This document shows, piece by piece, positions 44,298 through 55,518 of a DNA stretch of 64,000 nucleotides. The stretch covers positions 1 to 64,000 of the forward strand of contig QANT01004026.1 in assembly GCA_003254885.1 (NCBI GenBank), read 5' to 3'. Source of the stretch: Purshia tridentata. Lineage: Eukaryota > Streptophyta > Magnoliopsida > Rosales > Rosaceae. How positions within the stretch are numbered: the first letter of the stretch is position 1; every line of letters begins with the position of its first letter. Both the position numbers and the translations under genes were made by a program. Below the pieces are notes generated by a model. It was not told the DNA's origin, searched no databases, and saw only the letters and a list, made by a program, of their open reading frames with translations.

Positions 44298-45635
44298 ATG
44301 GGATTCCTGAAAAGGTTTCCTTTAGTCCAAAGAAGGGTAGCAAAGCCGTCTGCCCCATTTCATCTTTTTAAAGCCCAACTTCATACACACCTCAAACCAC
44401 CTAAAGCAAACCAAACTCTTAAGAGGTACCTTAAATCCAATTGCACCACCAAAGCTCTATTGTTGTTTAGAGACATATTGCGAAACAGCCCTTGCACAAC
44501 TGATAGCTATACTTTCTTGTTTGTCCTCAAAGCTTGCACCCAAAAGTCTTTCTCACTTGAGGGAAAACAATTGCATGCCATTGTCATTAAATATGGGTTT
44601 GAACCCATAATTCACCTCCAAACATCTCTTATGAATATGTATTCTGCTGCGGGTAATCTTGTAAATGCACACCAAGTGTTTGATGAAATACCCTCCAAAA
44701 ACATCGTTTGCTGGACCACCTTGATTTCTGCTTATGTTGACAACCAGAAGCCTAAAAAAGCTCTTCAGCTATTCAGGCAGATGCAAATGCACAATGTGGA
44801 ACCTGATCAAGTTACACTGACAGTTGCTCTCTCAGCATGCGCTGATCTTGGAGCATTGGAAATGGGAGAATGGATTAGAGCTTATGTCCGTCGAAAAATC
44901 GGGTTCAATACAGATTCATGCTTGAACAATGCTCTTGTTAACATGTATGCAAAATGTGGGGACATTGGTACTGCAAGGAGTTTGTTCGATAGCTTGCAAA
45001 AGAAGGATGTCATGACTTGGACATCAATGATTGTGGGGCATGCACTTCATGGACAAGCAGAAGAAGCGCTTAAACTTTTTGCACAAATGAAAGAAACAAG
45101 TAAAATCACTAGGAAGAAGAAGAGGAATGGTGATTGTCGAAGCTCTTTGATTGTCCCTAATGATGTTACTTTCATAGGAGTTTTGATGGCTTGCAGCCAT
45201 GCAGGGATGGTTGAGGAAGGGAAGTGCCATTTCATAAGCATGAGTCAGGAATATGATTTGAAGCCCAGAGAGCCTCACTTTGGCTGCATGGTGGATCTTT
45301 TCTGCCGAGCCGGGCTTCTACAAGAAGCTTATGATTTCATTATGAGGATGGAAGTGCCTTCAAATGCAGTGGTGTGGAGGACATTGCTAGGGGCATGCAG
45401 CCTCCATGGATATATAGAACTTGGGTCAAAAGTAAGACGCAAGTTGCTTGAGTTAGGGCCTAGTTATGCTGGTGACGATGTTGCTTTGTCCAACATGTAT
45501 GCTGCCAAAGGCATGTGGGATAGGAAGGTGATTGTTAGAGAACAAATAAAGCAACGAAGGGCTCCTGGTTGCAGTTCAATTGAGGTGGAAGGAGCATTAG
45601 TGAATTTGTTTCTGCAGATGAAGATCACCCTTTGA
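44298..45635 (+). CDS. PLS-class PPR protein (At1g74400-like) with frameshifted C-terminus
   Basis: Single exon; the intact frame from the first in-frame ATG (44298) gives 445 residues. PLS repeats include NIVCWTTLISAYVDNQKPKK, DVMTWTSMIVGHALHGQAEE and NDVTFIGVLMACSHAGMVEE. E-type motifs follow (NAVVWRTLLGACSLHGYIEL). A Lys/Arg-rich insert (TRKKKRNGDCRSS) matches what I recall of At1g74400. At about 45593-45596 the frame is lost by one base: the present frame ends in LVNLFLQMKITL at 45635, while another frame from about 45596 reads ISEFVSADEDHPLRTEIYEI and stops at 45725-45727. That tail matches the family's end (NEFVS...EI..VL). So about 44 residues are displaced. This could be a true allele, a recent loss or a base-calling error. 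The E motifs are largely upstream of the break, so the product may still work. Confidence 0.82.
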   Translation: MGFLKRFPLVQRRVAKPSAPFHLFKAQLHTHLKPPKANQTLKRYLKSNCTTKALLLFRDILRNSPCTTDSYTFLFVLKACTQKSFSLEGKQLHAIVIKYGFEPIIHLQTSLMNMYSAAGNLVNAHQVFDEIPSKNIVCWTTLISAYVDNQKPKKALQLFRQMQMHNVEPDQVTLTVALSACADLGALEMGEWIRAYVRRKIGFNTDSCLNNALVNMYAKCGDIGTARSLFDSLQKKDVMTWTSMIVGHALHGQAEEALKLFAQMKETSKITRKKKRNGDCRSSLIVPNDVTFIGVLMACSHAGMVEEGKCHFISMSQEYDLKPREPHFGCMVDLFCRAGLLQEAYDFIMRMEVPSNAVVWRTLLGACSLHGYIELGSKVRRKLLELGPSYAGDDVALSNMYAAKGMWDRKVIVREQIKQRRAPGCSSIEVEGALVNLFLQMKITL

Positions 45636-45727
45636 GGACTGAAATATATGAGATTCTCAAGCACTTAATTGTGAGTATGAAATCTTATGGCTACTCTCCG
45701 GAGCTTTCAAGCCTAAACGACAATTAA
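45636..45727 (+). pseudogene. Out-of-frame remainder of the PPR C-terminus
   Basis: Together with about 45596-45635 in the same shifted frame, this stretch codes for the family-like end of the preceding PPR protein (HPLRTEIYEILKHLIVSMKS) and ends at TAA 45725-45727. It has no start of its own and is listed so that the lost tail is not mistaken for intergenic DNA. Confidence 0.7.
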
Positions 45728-46282
45728 GACTTGAGGGATATAAAGGAACAAAATGTTTCCATGGGTTAATTATGTGTTTATCTCTCTTATTAATGAATGT
45801 TTTACTCTATAAAAGATTGTCCTGTAAGTAAGCTGTGTGTTGTTGCTACTTAATTGTAAGTTTTGTAACTTAATTAATATGTGCCAACTTAAAGAAAATA
45901 TTATTTTTTGATTTGGTCTTTTCACAAGATATTGTTGCACAAGAAGGGAAAAGTGATTGATAATGAAGAGTTATCAAGTAGGCGTGTGGCCCCTGGCTTG
46001 GGAGATGTCATTTTGGGGCTTTTTTTTTTTGAGTTGGTTGTATACCAAAAAAATATTGTTAAAAAAATAATAGCGCTAATAATAATATTTTAAAATTCAT
46101 ATGTTATTTTTTTAGTTTTTTTTAGTTATTTGTTGTGTTCGTAGTTGATAATTGTAGTTATTTATTTATTTTAAATCGTCTCATGTGAGGCATGCATCAT
46201 CCAAGCCTATTCTACCATATGAGTTGCAAAACTGCAACATATCAATGCAACAATGAACACAACAAAATTTCCATATATTGTT

Positions 46283-46823
46283 GACATGAAACCAAAATAT
46301 GAATGAAGTGGTAGAGATATAAAAGGGGTCAGTCCAATAGAGGCACGACATGAGCACATTATGATTAAAAACTAATTTCAATCCCATTGATCAATCTGTA
46401 TAAGTACTATCTTTGTAAGTTTATGGGTTTACTGTTTAGGGTTTGACTGTAAAATTTTTGGAAAATCATCAATGGTCGAAATTTTGTTGTTCCATTCTAC
46501 ATTGCAGGCTGCACATCAATAGGTTACAGACTTACAGTAGTACAGTGGACTTTGAGGCTTGAGGCTACGAAATTTGGTAAGTCCTCTATTGTAGATTGTG
46601 TTAGGGTGAATCAATTGTAGATTAGAGATGACATGAAACCAAAATATGAATGAAGTGGTAGAGGTATAAAAGGGGTCAGTCCAATAGAGGCACGACATGA
46701 GCACATTATGAGTCAATAGGTTACAGACTTACAGTAGTACAGTGGACTTTGAGGCTTGAGGCTACGAAATTTGGTAAGTCCTGTATTGTAGATTGTGTTG
46801 GGTGAATCAATTGTAGATTAGAG
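46283..46823. repeat. Duplicated two-part repeat (A...B-A'-B')
   Basis: Segment A (46283-46364, 82 bases) recurs as A' (46630-46711) with a single difference. Segment B (46516-46627, 112 bases) recurs as B' (46713-46823) with about three differences. In the first copy A and B are separated by 151 bases (46365-46515); in the second they abut, so A' joins B' directly. The simplest reading is a tandem duplication of A-spacer-B plus precise loss (or gain) of the spacer in one copy. No coding potential, and no terminal inverted repeat was seen. Confidence 0.88.
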
Positions 46824-46911
46824 CCGGTTACCATTTTGATGAATCGACCACCCTCAGTCGATAGTTCAGTGGGGGCCTTTTGGTGCGATTATCGAACCGA
46901 TACCAAGCCTA

Positions 46912-47118
46912 ACCATTACATCTGCATCCGTTACAACGCTCACACCAACTACATCCGTTACACCTCTGCACCATCCGCGCACGTTACACCTCCTGCACCA
47001 TCCGCACTATCTACATACGTTATACCTCCACACCATCCGCATAAGTTACACCTTTGCACCATCCGCATACGTCACACTTCCGCACCGCCTGCATACGTTA
47101 CACCGCCCGTCACCGCTT
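46912..47118. repeat. Degenerate minisatellite, ~28-32 bp unit
   Basis: About six or seven diverged copies of a unit built from ACGTTACACC and GCACCATCCGCAT, varying in length. It is notably GC-richer than its surroundings and lies directly after the duplicated A/B repeat, upstream of the RING gene. Its short open frame on + is just the repeat read through. Confidence 0.75.
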
Positions 47119-47551
47119 AGAGTCAACGTAACTATTATTTTTTAAAGAAAACTTTAAAAAGCAAACCATTAAAAAAGGGAAAACCATCCTTTAGTTGCTT
47201 CTGTCCATTCAAAGCCTCTCACCTGTCTCATACTCTCTCTCTCTCTCTTCATTTTCCTTATCAACCAACTTTATTCTTCCCTGATATTTCTTATATTATA
47301 TGGCTCCCAAAATTAGCAAACTTGCTGAAAAAACTCTTCCCCTATTTTACTACCCCAAAAATCTCTCCTTTTATGCCATTTGAATACCCATTCAATTAAT
47401 CTCCTTTTATGAGCTAGGGTTCCAAATTCCATTGTCTATGGAATAGTCAATTAATCTCCCTGTACCTGCAGTCGATTCCATACCTTCGCTTTTTTGCGGC
47501 AACGGGATACTTCCAGTTATTCGACGCCGTTTTGGCCTCTACTTGCCCGTT
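47119..47551 (+). promoter_or_regulatory. Promoter/5' leader of the RING-H2 gene
   Basis: About 430 bases between the minisatellite and the start codon, with a (TC)n run (about 47232-47248) and C/T-rich DNA as in plant leaders. No precise element can be named. Confidence 0.4.
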
Positions 47552-49606
47552 ATGCCGTTCATGGAGAGCGGAGAGCTTCAAAGGGTTGGAGTCTTTCAAC
47601 GTGTACCACAGCTTATCATCAACTTCATTGCTGGGGCTGTGGTTTTGCTTGTCGCTTTTGGTATTTGGAAATGTTTCTTGGTTTACTTTTTTATTTTATG
47701 TTTCCTTCCTCTTTCAATTTTGACTTTTGAGTCATTAGGATGTTTATTCTTTGAGGAATTCATATGAGCTTGTGCGTTTTTGTTATTTTTTCTTGTATAT
47801 CAAGGTGTGCGTCTGTATTATATCTAATTCTGTTGTGTGGAATTTCATTTTTTGGACTTGTTCAGGGTTTTTTTTTCAATAAATGTTTTCGAATTATTGT
47901 GTCTACTATTTCTTTTTAATTTCTGTATGGGTATTATTTATTTTATTTCTTAGTTCTTCCATATGTTCTCCAAAAGTTGGAAACTTTGCAGATCACTGAT
48001 AGTGCGGAATTTGATTTTTTACATAATCTTATTGTTCGCATATAACCCACTACAATGACACTGCTCATATTCAATAGTGCTGATCATTGAATTTTATTTT
48101 TTATGGGGTTGATATACATCTTTACATTATTGTCCTCTTGCAGCTGGATTTTGCACAGGAGGCATTGCTGGTGCTTTAGCTGGTAAGGCTTCGGATAGTG
48201 GTGTTGTCCGCGGAGCTGGATTGGGTGCTGTTGCTGGGACTATACTCTCTATTGAGATTTTTGAGGCTTCACGTGAATTTTTCCTTATAGGTTGGCCTGG
48301 TTTACAAAGAAATTCATTGATGGTCAGTTATGAGGCTTGGAAATATTTGTCTACCTTTGCTTCATTCATCTGTTTACATGTTTATGATTTCTGACCTGCC
48401 AAGAACCAGAGGTGATCCCCCTTTTTAGGTTAAAATCCACTGAGCCATGATTTGAAAATATATTTCAGCTGAACTGTCTATAAGACTATAACCATGGACC
48501 CATAGTTAAGCTTATGCATGCATAGGATATTAGGATCCATCACATCATCGTAGTTCTCTATCAGTTTTGTGAAAGGTAGTCTTAACTCTTTAGCTATAGA
48601 CCGACTGTCTATCTTTTGGGTTCAGGCAGAAATTACAGAGGAGCTTATTTGTTGGAGGTTTGAAGAGGAAAATTTAGTACCGCCAGCAGAGCTACTTGCT
48701 AGCGCTTGGCAGGTTTTCACTCTTTTTCCCACATACTCTTTTTTTTTTTTAAGCAATAACCAGTAATAACATGCATCTGGAATTTGTGTATGCATATAGA
48801 CGTGCCCAGTTTAGTTGGATGGTTGTAAGGGAGTAAGGGGTGCCATGTGGTCCATAGGCTATTGGCGCATCTTACCACTCTTTTTATGAAAGTTAATAAG
48901 TCAAGCTTAGTGACCAAAGATCTGATGTTCCTTCTCTCAGTTGCTTTATCTGACTTTATTAAACTGCAATGAGCAGGTTAACTTTGCTGATATTAGCTAT
49001 CGTGACATTAATGCTTTCTATGGAAGAGTTGAATCTAGTGGGTTGTCAAGGGATTTGCTCAAGAAATTACCATGTCATGAAATTGTAGGGGGTACCAGGG
49101 TGGCTTGGGGTCTCTGCTGTTCGATATGTTTGCAGGTAATTACTCTTTCCAGTAAAACTTTTAACTTTTTGTTTCTTGTAGTTGTGAGTGTTTTTGTGCA
49201 GGAAAGATAATGGTTGCAGTACTGCTGTGATGATGATAATAGTGATATATTCACATATCTGGAAGATTTAAATTATTGCTTAATCACTATTTAAATCTGA
49301 ATTTTTTATGAAAAAATATATATACAAAAGATATTTTAAGAACAGTGCGATTTTCGTAATTAAGGATTCAAATGCATATATATTAATGAAGCAAAATTGT
49401 AAGCAAATCAAGATTTAATTCACTTTGCTTTAACTAAAGAGGGCATTATCTAATTCTTCACAATAACAATGTGGTTGCTGCAGGATCTTGTAGTGGGAGA
49501 AATTGCAAGGACTCTTCCCATATGCCAGCATACATTTCACTTGGCATGTGTGGACAAGTGGCTCATCAGACATGCTTCGTGCCCTTTATGCAGACAAGAT
49601 GTGTGA
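47552..49606 (+). CDS. RING-H2 E3 ligase, NEP1-interacting protein (NIP)-like
   Basis: Five exons: 47552-47660, 48144-48322, 48626-48712, 48977-49135, 49484-49606 (657 nt, 218 residues). The N-terminal part has two hydrophobic Gly/Ala-rich segments ([15 protein letters not shown] and [13 protein letters not shown]...[20 protein letters not shown]) as in NIP1/NIP2, which sit in plastid or endomembranes. The RING-H2 at the C-terminus shows all ligands: [13 protein letters not shown] with two His, and CPLC, within [20 protein letters not shown]. Arabidopsis NIPs bind a plastid RNA polymerase; whether this one does is unknown. From memory the match is At1g74410, next to At1g74400, as here. An in-frame second ATG at 47561 is an alternative start. 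The end of exon 2 (donor GTCAGT) is the least certain junction. Confidence 0.83.
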
Positions 49607-51127
49607 ATGAAATATATTTTGTTTTTGTGTACAAAGGTGTTGTTTCAATAGTAACTTATAATCCCATCAGTTGTATGTATATATACTGGTTATGGTCGAG
49701 TAGTTTAGCCTTTGCAGCTGGGGAGTTGTTTTTTTGTACTTGGTGTGTAAATAACATAGTTTATCTTTTGTTGAAAATAATAGTTCCTTTTTGTGCACAC
49801 GTTTCCTTTAAAGATGAAATGCATGTAGGGGAGGTTCTCTTTATTGACTTTCTTGCTTGGCATGTGATGAACATGCGTTCGTGTATGCCAGTTTGTCCAT
49901 GAATTGAATCAAGAACTAATTACCGAATAAAATTCGCTTCGGAAGTCAATTGTGATGCATAGAAAGTAGGGAGCTTGTTCTTGCATCCGCCAACACTTAT
50001 TAATGGACGGGCAGGCTGGCTTTACTCTCCCATTCAGCACTAATACCTTCGCGAGGCCATTTCACTCTGCGGTCAATCTTGACATTTGACGTTTCATTTT
50101 TTATGGACGTGGAGATTCAACTGATGCTTATTTTACAAGGTTGGGGTTTATGTGGAAGGTAAATGTGTTGAGTTAGAATAGAAGGAGCATTTCATGAAAT
50201 GCATAGGAGGAGGTTTTGACACATGTAGGATATGGATCCTTATTTTCAGAAAATAGGGCTAACTAATAATGTGCATTAAATCGTAGCCTTTCTTCCATTT
50301 AAAGAACTTGGAGTCCACCAAATTCAACCTTCTTGTGACTAGTACTGGTTGACAGTAATGACCTTAATGCCATGGCTGTAGAAGACCTTTTGCATTAGGC
50401 AAGACAGTAGAAGTTTGATAAACTATGTAAAAACACATAAAGTGGGTAAAAAAAAGGAAGACAAGAAAATGCTTCATTATGATTGAATGATTAGTACAGA
50501 GTCAAGGACTTGAAGTTTGAATTCTCACATCCCTATAAAAGGTATGGTACAGGACCTATGCATCATAGGTACATCACAGACTTGATTGCTTATTAATTTA
50601 TCTCTATTCTTTTATAAAAGAGATGTTGCAGAACTTGAAGGAAGTGAAAGCACATACAAGGAGGAGATTAAGTGTTGAGTACGCTTTCTAACTCGTACTT
50701 TAAAATCTCTGCAAATAGGAAAATAGTTGTTCAGATTAGTCACGAAAATTGTCAGCAGAAGACCAAAATCATGCTTGTTAAAACAACTTGTAATTGTTCA
50801 AATCCATAGCTGTTTATCATGCAGAATCATTATAGAAAATCAGGAACTCCATCAACCAGATGAATTTCAAGAAAACGACTTCTTCAATATACTGGTGAAA
50901 TGATTTAAAGGAAAATGATATAATGGGTTCTTGCTTACCATCACGTTGAGGATTTTGTACAAAGGTGATTCTTTTGTTTTATCTTTTTCTAGTAACCAAC
51001 CTCGGTACAGAAATTCATATTCCAAAACTTCATTCAGAAACTCCAATGAAGTGAGAAGGTAAACATACATGGCAATGATGAATATGGAATCACCTTCCGG
51101 AAACAACATGATCATTTGGACGTCATT
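49607..51127. other. 3' UTRs and intergenic DNA
   Basis: About 1.5 kb between the convergent RING gene and RPE. The first 300 bases look like the RING 3' UTR. No exon, repeat or RNA gene recognised. Confidence 0.45.
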
Positions 51128-54029
51128 TCACACTGCAACTGGTTCGGGCCTTTTGCTGGTCTTGATTCCTCTTATAGCTGTACGATGGACAATAAAAGCC
51201 AATATATAGATTTAGTGCATGCCTTAGCTCATTTGGACTTTCCTTTCCCGAATAATCTTCTCCATAGTAATAATATAGGTTAGAAATCAGTGTGATTCAT
51301 ACCTTCAGCATAATCTTTAGCTCCAAAGACGGCAGAACCAGCAACGAGAGCATTAGCTCCAGCCTCAATAACCTGCCACCATAGCAAACATAACAATCCA
51401 GAAGTTGTTTTAAGAGAAACTAAATTAGACTTTTTATTGACTTCTAAAGGCTCAACAATAAGGCTTGTATATGTTCTCTTGCCTTTTACTTTTAGATGTG
51501 CTTCGATACTAGACAAGCTCTTGACATGAAGCATGTCATCAGTTGTGTTTTTTTAATCTTTTTTTTTTCTTTTTTTGGTGAATCATTATTATATTTTTAT
51601 TGATATAGTTAACCACTGAGCTTCATTTGAATTATTTTATAACAGGTAAAACATTTGATCCACAGACCTTATATGCATTTGCTGGACTAACTCCACCATC
51701 CACTTCAATCCATGGGTTCACCCCCTGCAGTAATAACAAACAACCTGTGAATACCTCTTGATAAAATGTATCAAGGGAAAGAGAGAAAAATATGTGAATC
51801 GATATTATACTTTCTCCACACACAATCTTCTCAAGTCTGAAATTTTCTTCACTTGGCTCTCTATGAAGCTCTGCCCACCAAAGCCAGGGTTTACTGACAT
51901 AATCAAGACCAGATCAACCACTGAAACACGCAAGAAGATAGTCAATTTCACTATACTTCACCAGATGATATACCATATAACTTCAGTTATCACAGTGCTA
52001 TATGAGTTGATATGAAGCAACTCTGCATGTTTCTCTTCATACTCTCCCTCCCATGCTCATACTCATCGTTTAAAATGCACAAGGAAGATTATTTTTTTTA
52101 GAAGTCAGAATTTTGGATATTTGTTGGCCTTTCTAGTGTCATTTACACATCTAAAATAGTTGTACTAGTACAAGCAATTTCTGCTGCATTGCAGTAGAAA
52201 GCATGTCATTTAATATCATGAAAAGAAAAATCCTTCCTTCAAAATCTTTATGTTAGAAACCTTTTGCACAATGCTGGTTTCATAGTAAAATTCAGTCTTT
52301 TTCTCAGCTTGTTTATTTTTGTTAACCGTTTCATGTCTAGCCCATCAGGAAGCTAGACATGAAACCAGACCTAATCTCAGATAAGCAAAATACACCACAG
52401 GGAATGAGCCTTGACAAGAAATATCCCTTTCAACATTTAAAAAGGCATCAGCATAATTATATTTCCTAAAAAATGGGAATAACATAAAATATTTTTAAAA
52501 GAAAACTCACCATCAAGGACATACTCTATTGCACTTAGTGGAGTACCAGGGTTTAGGACAACTCCAGCTTTAGCTCCCAGACTCTTTATCTGGATATAAC
52601 AAAAGTATAGGATGATTATAAATGAACTAGTAGCACAAACCATATTCATTTCTGGTAATGCTTCCATGGTTGCATCTTATGCACCATATATTTTTGGGTA
52701 GTTAATGCATTATCATCAAAAAAAATTAAAAAATTAAACTTAACTGGACATAATCATGTAGCCCTAGATTCACTACCTAGGTCTATTATACTTCTCTTAA
52801 ACCACGGAAATATTACATCCCATGAATTCTGAGACAAGATAACACAAACTAACTTCAATGACAGTAACTCAGATGTTTCGGTGCTTTAACACAGATGCAA
52901 TCACAAGGATAAGAGGAAATCTACCTGGTCAACTGCACGGTGCAAATGGATGGTGGAAGATTGTTCAGAATGAACACTGACTATGTCAGCTCCAGCTTTG
53001 ATAAAATCTGGCACACGCTGATCGGGTTCCACAATCATCTAAAATGCTTCAATTTAACATTAGTGATTGCTTTTTATTCAATAATGATCCAATTCATATC
53101 AAAACATGTAGAACGAAAAATACCAGATGCACGTCCAAAGGAAGATCTGTCACAGGGCGCAAAGCATCAACCACAAGAGGTCCAATGGTAATATTTGGAA
53201 CAAAACGACCATCCATTACATCGACATGAATCCAGTCACAACCTGCCAACTCTACAGCTTTTACCTAGATAAAATGAGAGTCAAACTTTAACACCCAAAC
53301 CGGTATCAAAATGCCACAGATATCAGAAATGGCTAATAGTTTCATATTTAAATTGCTCCATTGGAAATATCTGATGCAACAACTTGCATAAACAAAGCTT
53401 TGGAAATAAAACAGACTATAACAGATCAAAGAAAAGAATAGAACCTGCTCTCCCAACTTTGCAAAGTTAGCAGAAAGAATAGATGGAGAAACAATTATAT
53501 CACTTTTTGAGAACTTATCAACCCGAGATGTAGCCTTCACCACAGTCTTAGATTTCTTCCTGAAATCACACAATAATAATTAACAGAGCATCAAAACTTG
53601 GAATGATAATTCATTTCCTTTTTCTGGCCAAGCATAATTACCCAATGTCAGGCACAACTTTCAAAATACCAATTTATTAAAACTTGGTGCCAGAATATCT
53701 ATTTGCACACAGAACTCTGCTCTTCGTAACAAATCATATCAATACATCATTCACTTGGAATTTACCCATCTAAGAAAGCAAGAAGGAATCAAATTTAACT
53801 GGGTTTCAACCAAACACACAAATTTGCCACCCTAGTATTGAAAGTCCAAAGAAGAATCAAACCCAATTGGAATTTAAAGGAAAAGAGTGTACACCAAATC
53901 AAGCAACCAATACCTTGTGAAGGTAAGCGACGTGGGTTGAGAAAGACATGGTCTGTGGAGCTGGAGACCTCCACCAAGTCCACTGATTTGGGACTTGAGA
54001 GTTGATGAACACAAAGAAGCTGCCGACAT
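51128..54029 (-). CDS. RPE: Ribulose-5-phosphate 3-epimerase, plastid form
   Basis: Nine exons: 53914-54029, 53445-53559, 53124-53264, 52925-53038, 52511-52589, 51811-51920, 51668-51724, 51303-51372, 51128-51177 (852 nt, 283 residues; Arabidopsis RPE about 281). It interconverts ribulose-5-phosphate and xylulose-5-phosphate in the Calvin cycle and pentose phosphate pathway. The N-terminus ([20 protein letters not shown]) is Ser/Thr-rich and acid-poor, a chloroplast transit peptide. The TIM-barrel core shows [18 protein letters not shown], the metal/catalytic [31 protein letters not shown], the phosphate loop [12 protein letters not shown], catalytic Asp in [10 protein letters not shown] and GSAVFGA. 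All expected residues are present. It ends [11 protein letters not shown]. From memory it is At5g61410. A degraded copy of exons 6-7 lies at 26 kb. Confidence 0.95.
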
Positions 54030-54078
54030 CTTTCCCTCTGAATCTCTCTCTGGCTTCAACAGTTAGATAGTGCCGTAG

Positions 54079-54107
54079 TGAGAGAGAGAGAGAGAGAGAG
54101 AGAGAGG
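54079..54107. repeat. (GA)n microsatellite in the RPE leader
   Basis: A pure GA/CT run of about 14 units, 50-80 bases upstream of the RPE start codon. On the RPE strand it reads (CT)n, a common leader feature in plant photosynthesis genes. Likely polymorphic in length. Confidence 0.85.
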
Positions 54108-54917
54108 TGTGGTCTTTTTTCTTTCTTCTAACTTTCTCTCTTCCTCTCCCACCAATCTTTCAGCATAGGATTGAAAAATCACAGAGAAATTTAGGAAAAA
54201 ATTCTGCGGGCGACACGTGTGCCCGCGGTTTTGGTTTGCGGGGATTTGCTTATCTGCAATGGTTGGCGCTCTATGGTGCTTACTTGTAACTTGCAAGTGG
54301 CCAGAGACAGAGATTGTTGAGTGTTGACGTGTGGGTGTGTCATGTTTGTGTTTTGTATTGTGATTCTTCAACCAAAGGCCTTTCTCTAAACTCTCTACCC
54401 ATACTTCTGCTGCAAATACACAGTTCCATTTGTTCACGTAAGAAATTTGTAAACATCTTCTTTTTTTTTTTCCTAAATTTATGAGAATATTTGTATTTGT
54501 AGACACCGATGTTGTACTGGCAAAACATCTTTGATATTTAAGTTAACAAGGTCACATAAACATCTATAATTATTTAGCCTGAACACAACTAAGACTTAAA
54601 TTTGTACATATTCTGGTAATTCTAGCATGCATTTGATGTTTTCTATCCAACTGAGTGTGACAAACAGGAGCAGAACACATTTTCATTTCTCAGACAATTA
54701 AAAAATCTATCCAATCCAAGGGCATTAATTATAAGGGTATATGAAACTTTTTCACTCTCCAAAAGCTAACAAAATAAAAGACACTAGTTTTATGCATTTA
54801 TTTCCAAGGGAAATTGGCTGAAATTTTCATAGCTTTTGTATTTAAACAAAATCCATCCAAATCCACCAAAATTCTGATAATTAAATGACAGAATAATGAT
54901 GGTTTGGACAATGAGAG
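54108..54917. other. Divergent promoter region between RPE and the first cysteine-rich gene
   Basis: About 800 bases. The left part is the RPE promoter. From about 54649 to 54790 the DNA (ACTGAGTGTGACAAACAG... ) is repeated, with few changes, upstream of the second cysteine-rich gene at about 56457-56595, showing that the gene duplication included the promoter. Confidence 0.6.
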
Positions 54918-54927
54918 CTATAAAAGG
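54918..54927 (+). promoter_or_regulatory. TATA box of cysteine-rich peptide gene 1
   Basis: CTATAAAAGG followed by TGGCCTTGGGTCCT, about 75 bases before the ATG at 55000. The same block (CTATAAAAGGTGGC-TTGGGTCCT) precedes the paralogue at about 56754, so both use the same kind of strong TATA promoter. Confidence 0.7.
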
Positions 54928-54999
54928 TGGCCTTGGGTCCTCGAATTTGCCAGCAGGAAGCTAGTTTTGAAGTATAGATTTATGAACAAAATTTCAAAA

Positions 55000-55518
55000 A
55001 TGGAGGTGAAGAGGGTGAAAGCGATAATTAGCTGTGTGGTGATGATGATGATGGTACTTGTGGTATTCCCTGGATATACAACCGCGGATAATATCTGTTA
55101 CCTAAGCTGCATTAACACTTGTCCTTTCAAACCTGAGGTATGTGTTGAACTATGTAGAGGGCAGTGTGGGAATCAGGCAGCTCAAAATGTTAATGGGAAT
55201 CATCAACTTTCCTATTGCTTACTTCACCAATGCGTCAAATATGGCTATGGTACCCTCCATTCTCATTTCTTCCGTATTAAATACATTATCTAAACTGATT
55301 ATATTTTATATTATTTTTAATAAGTTTCACATAATATAAAATATAATCAATTTAGATGATACAAATAATTTTATACGTTTATTTATCTTAATTTGTTTAA
55401 TTCTCTCCTTGGTCTCTCATATGTTTGTTTTTGTGTTGAATCAACTGTGGCAGACAAGAGGAAAATGGGTAGCTGCATGAATGAGTGTTCCAGCAAATTA
55501 AAGCTGCAGCATGCATGA
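55000..55518 (+). CDS. Secreted cysteine-rich thionin-like peptide 1
   Basis: Two exons, 55000-55249 and 55454-55518, phase-1 intron; 104 residues. A signal peptide (VKAIISCVVMMMMVLVVFPG, cut after TTA or TAD near residue 28) precedes a mature part with Cys spacing C-x3-C-x3-C-x6-C-x3-C-x3-C, then YCLLHQC and a final CMNEC in exon 2. This arrangement matches the plant thionin-like protein family, probably defence or reproductive signalling peptides, but no activity can be claimed. An in-frame ATG 18 bases upstream (54982) is an alternative start; 55000 was chosen because it matches the paralogue (ATGGAGxTGAAG). Compared with the copy at 56870 it has ten rather than twelve mature cysteines. 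Confidence 0.75.

Noticed and set aside
46181-46716. Two related minus-strand frames sharing VLMSCLYWTDPFY
   Set aside because: They lie within the duplicated A modules, so the shared peptide only reflects the DNA repeat; both are short and lack a domain.
46836-47120. 94-codon open frame on + with Tyr/Thr/His/Pro repeats
   Set aside because: It is the minisatellite read through; no start context and no similarity to a known repeat protein.
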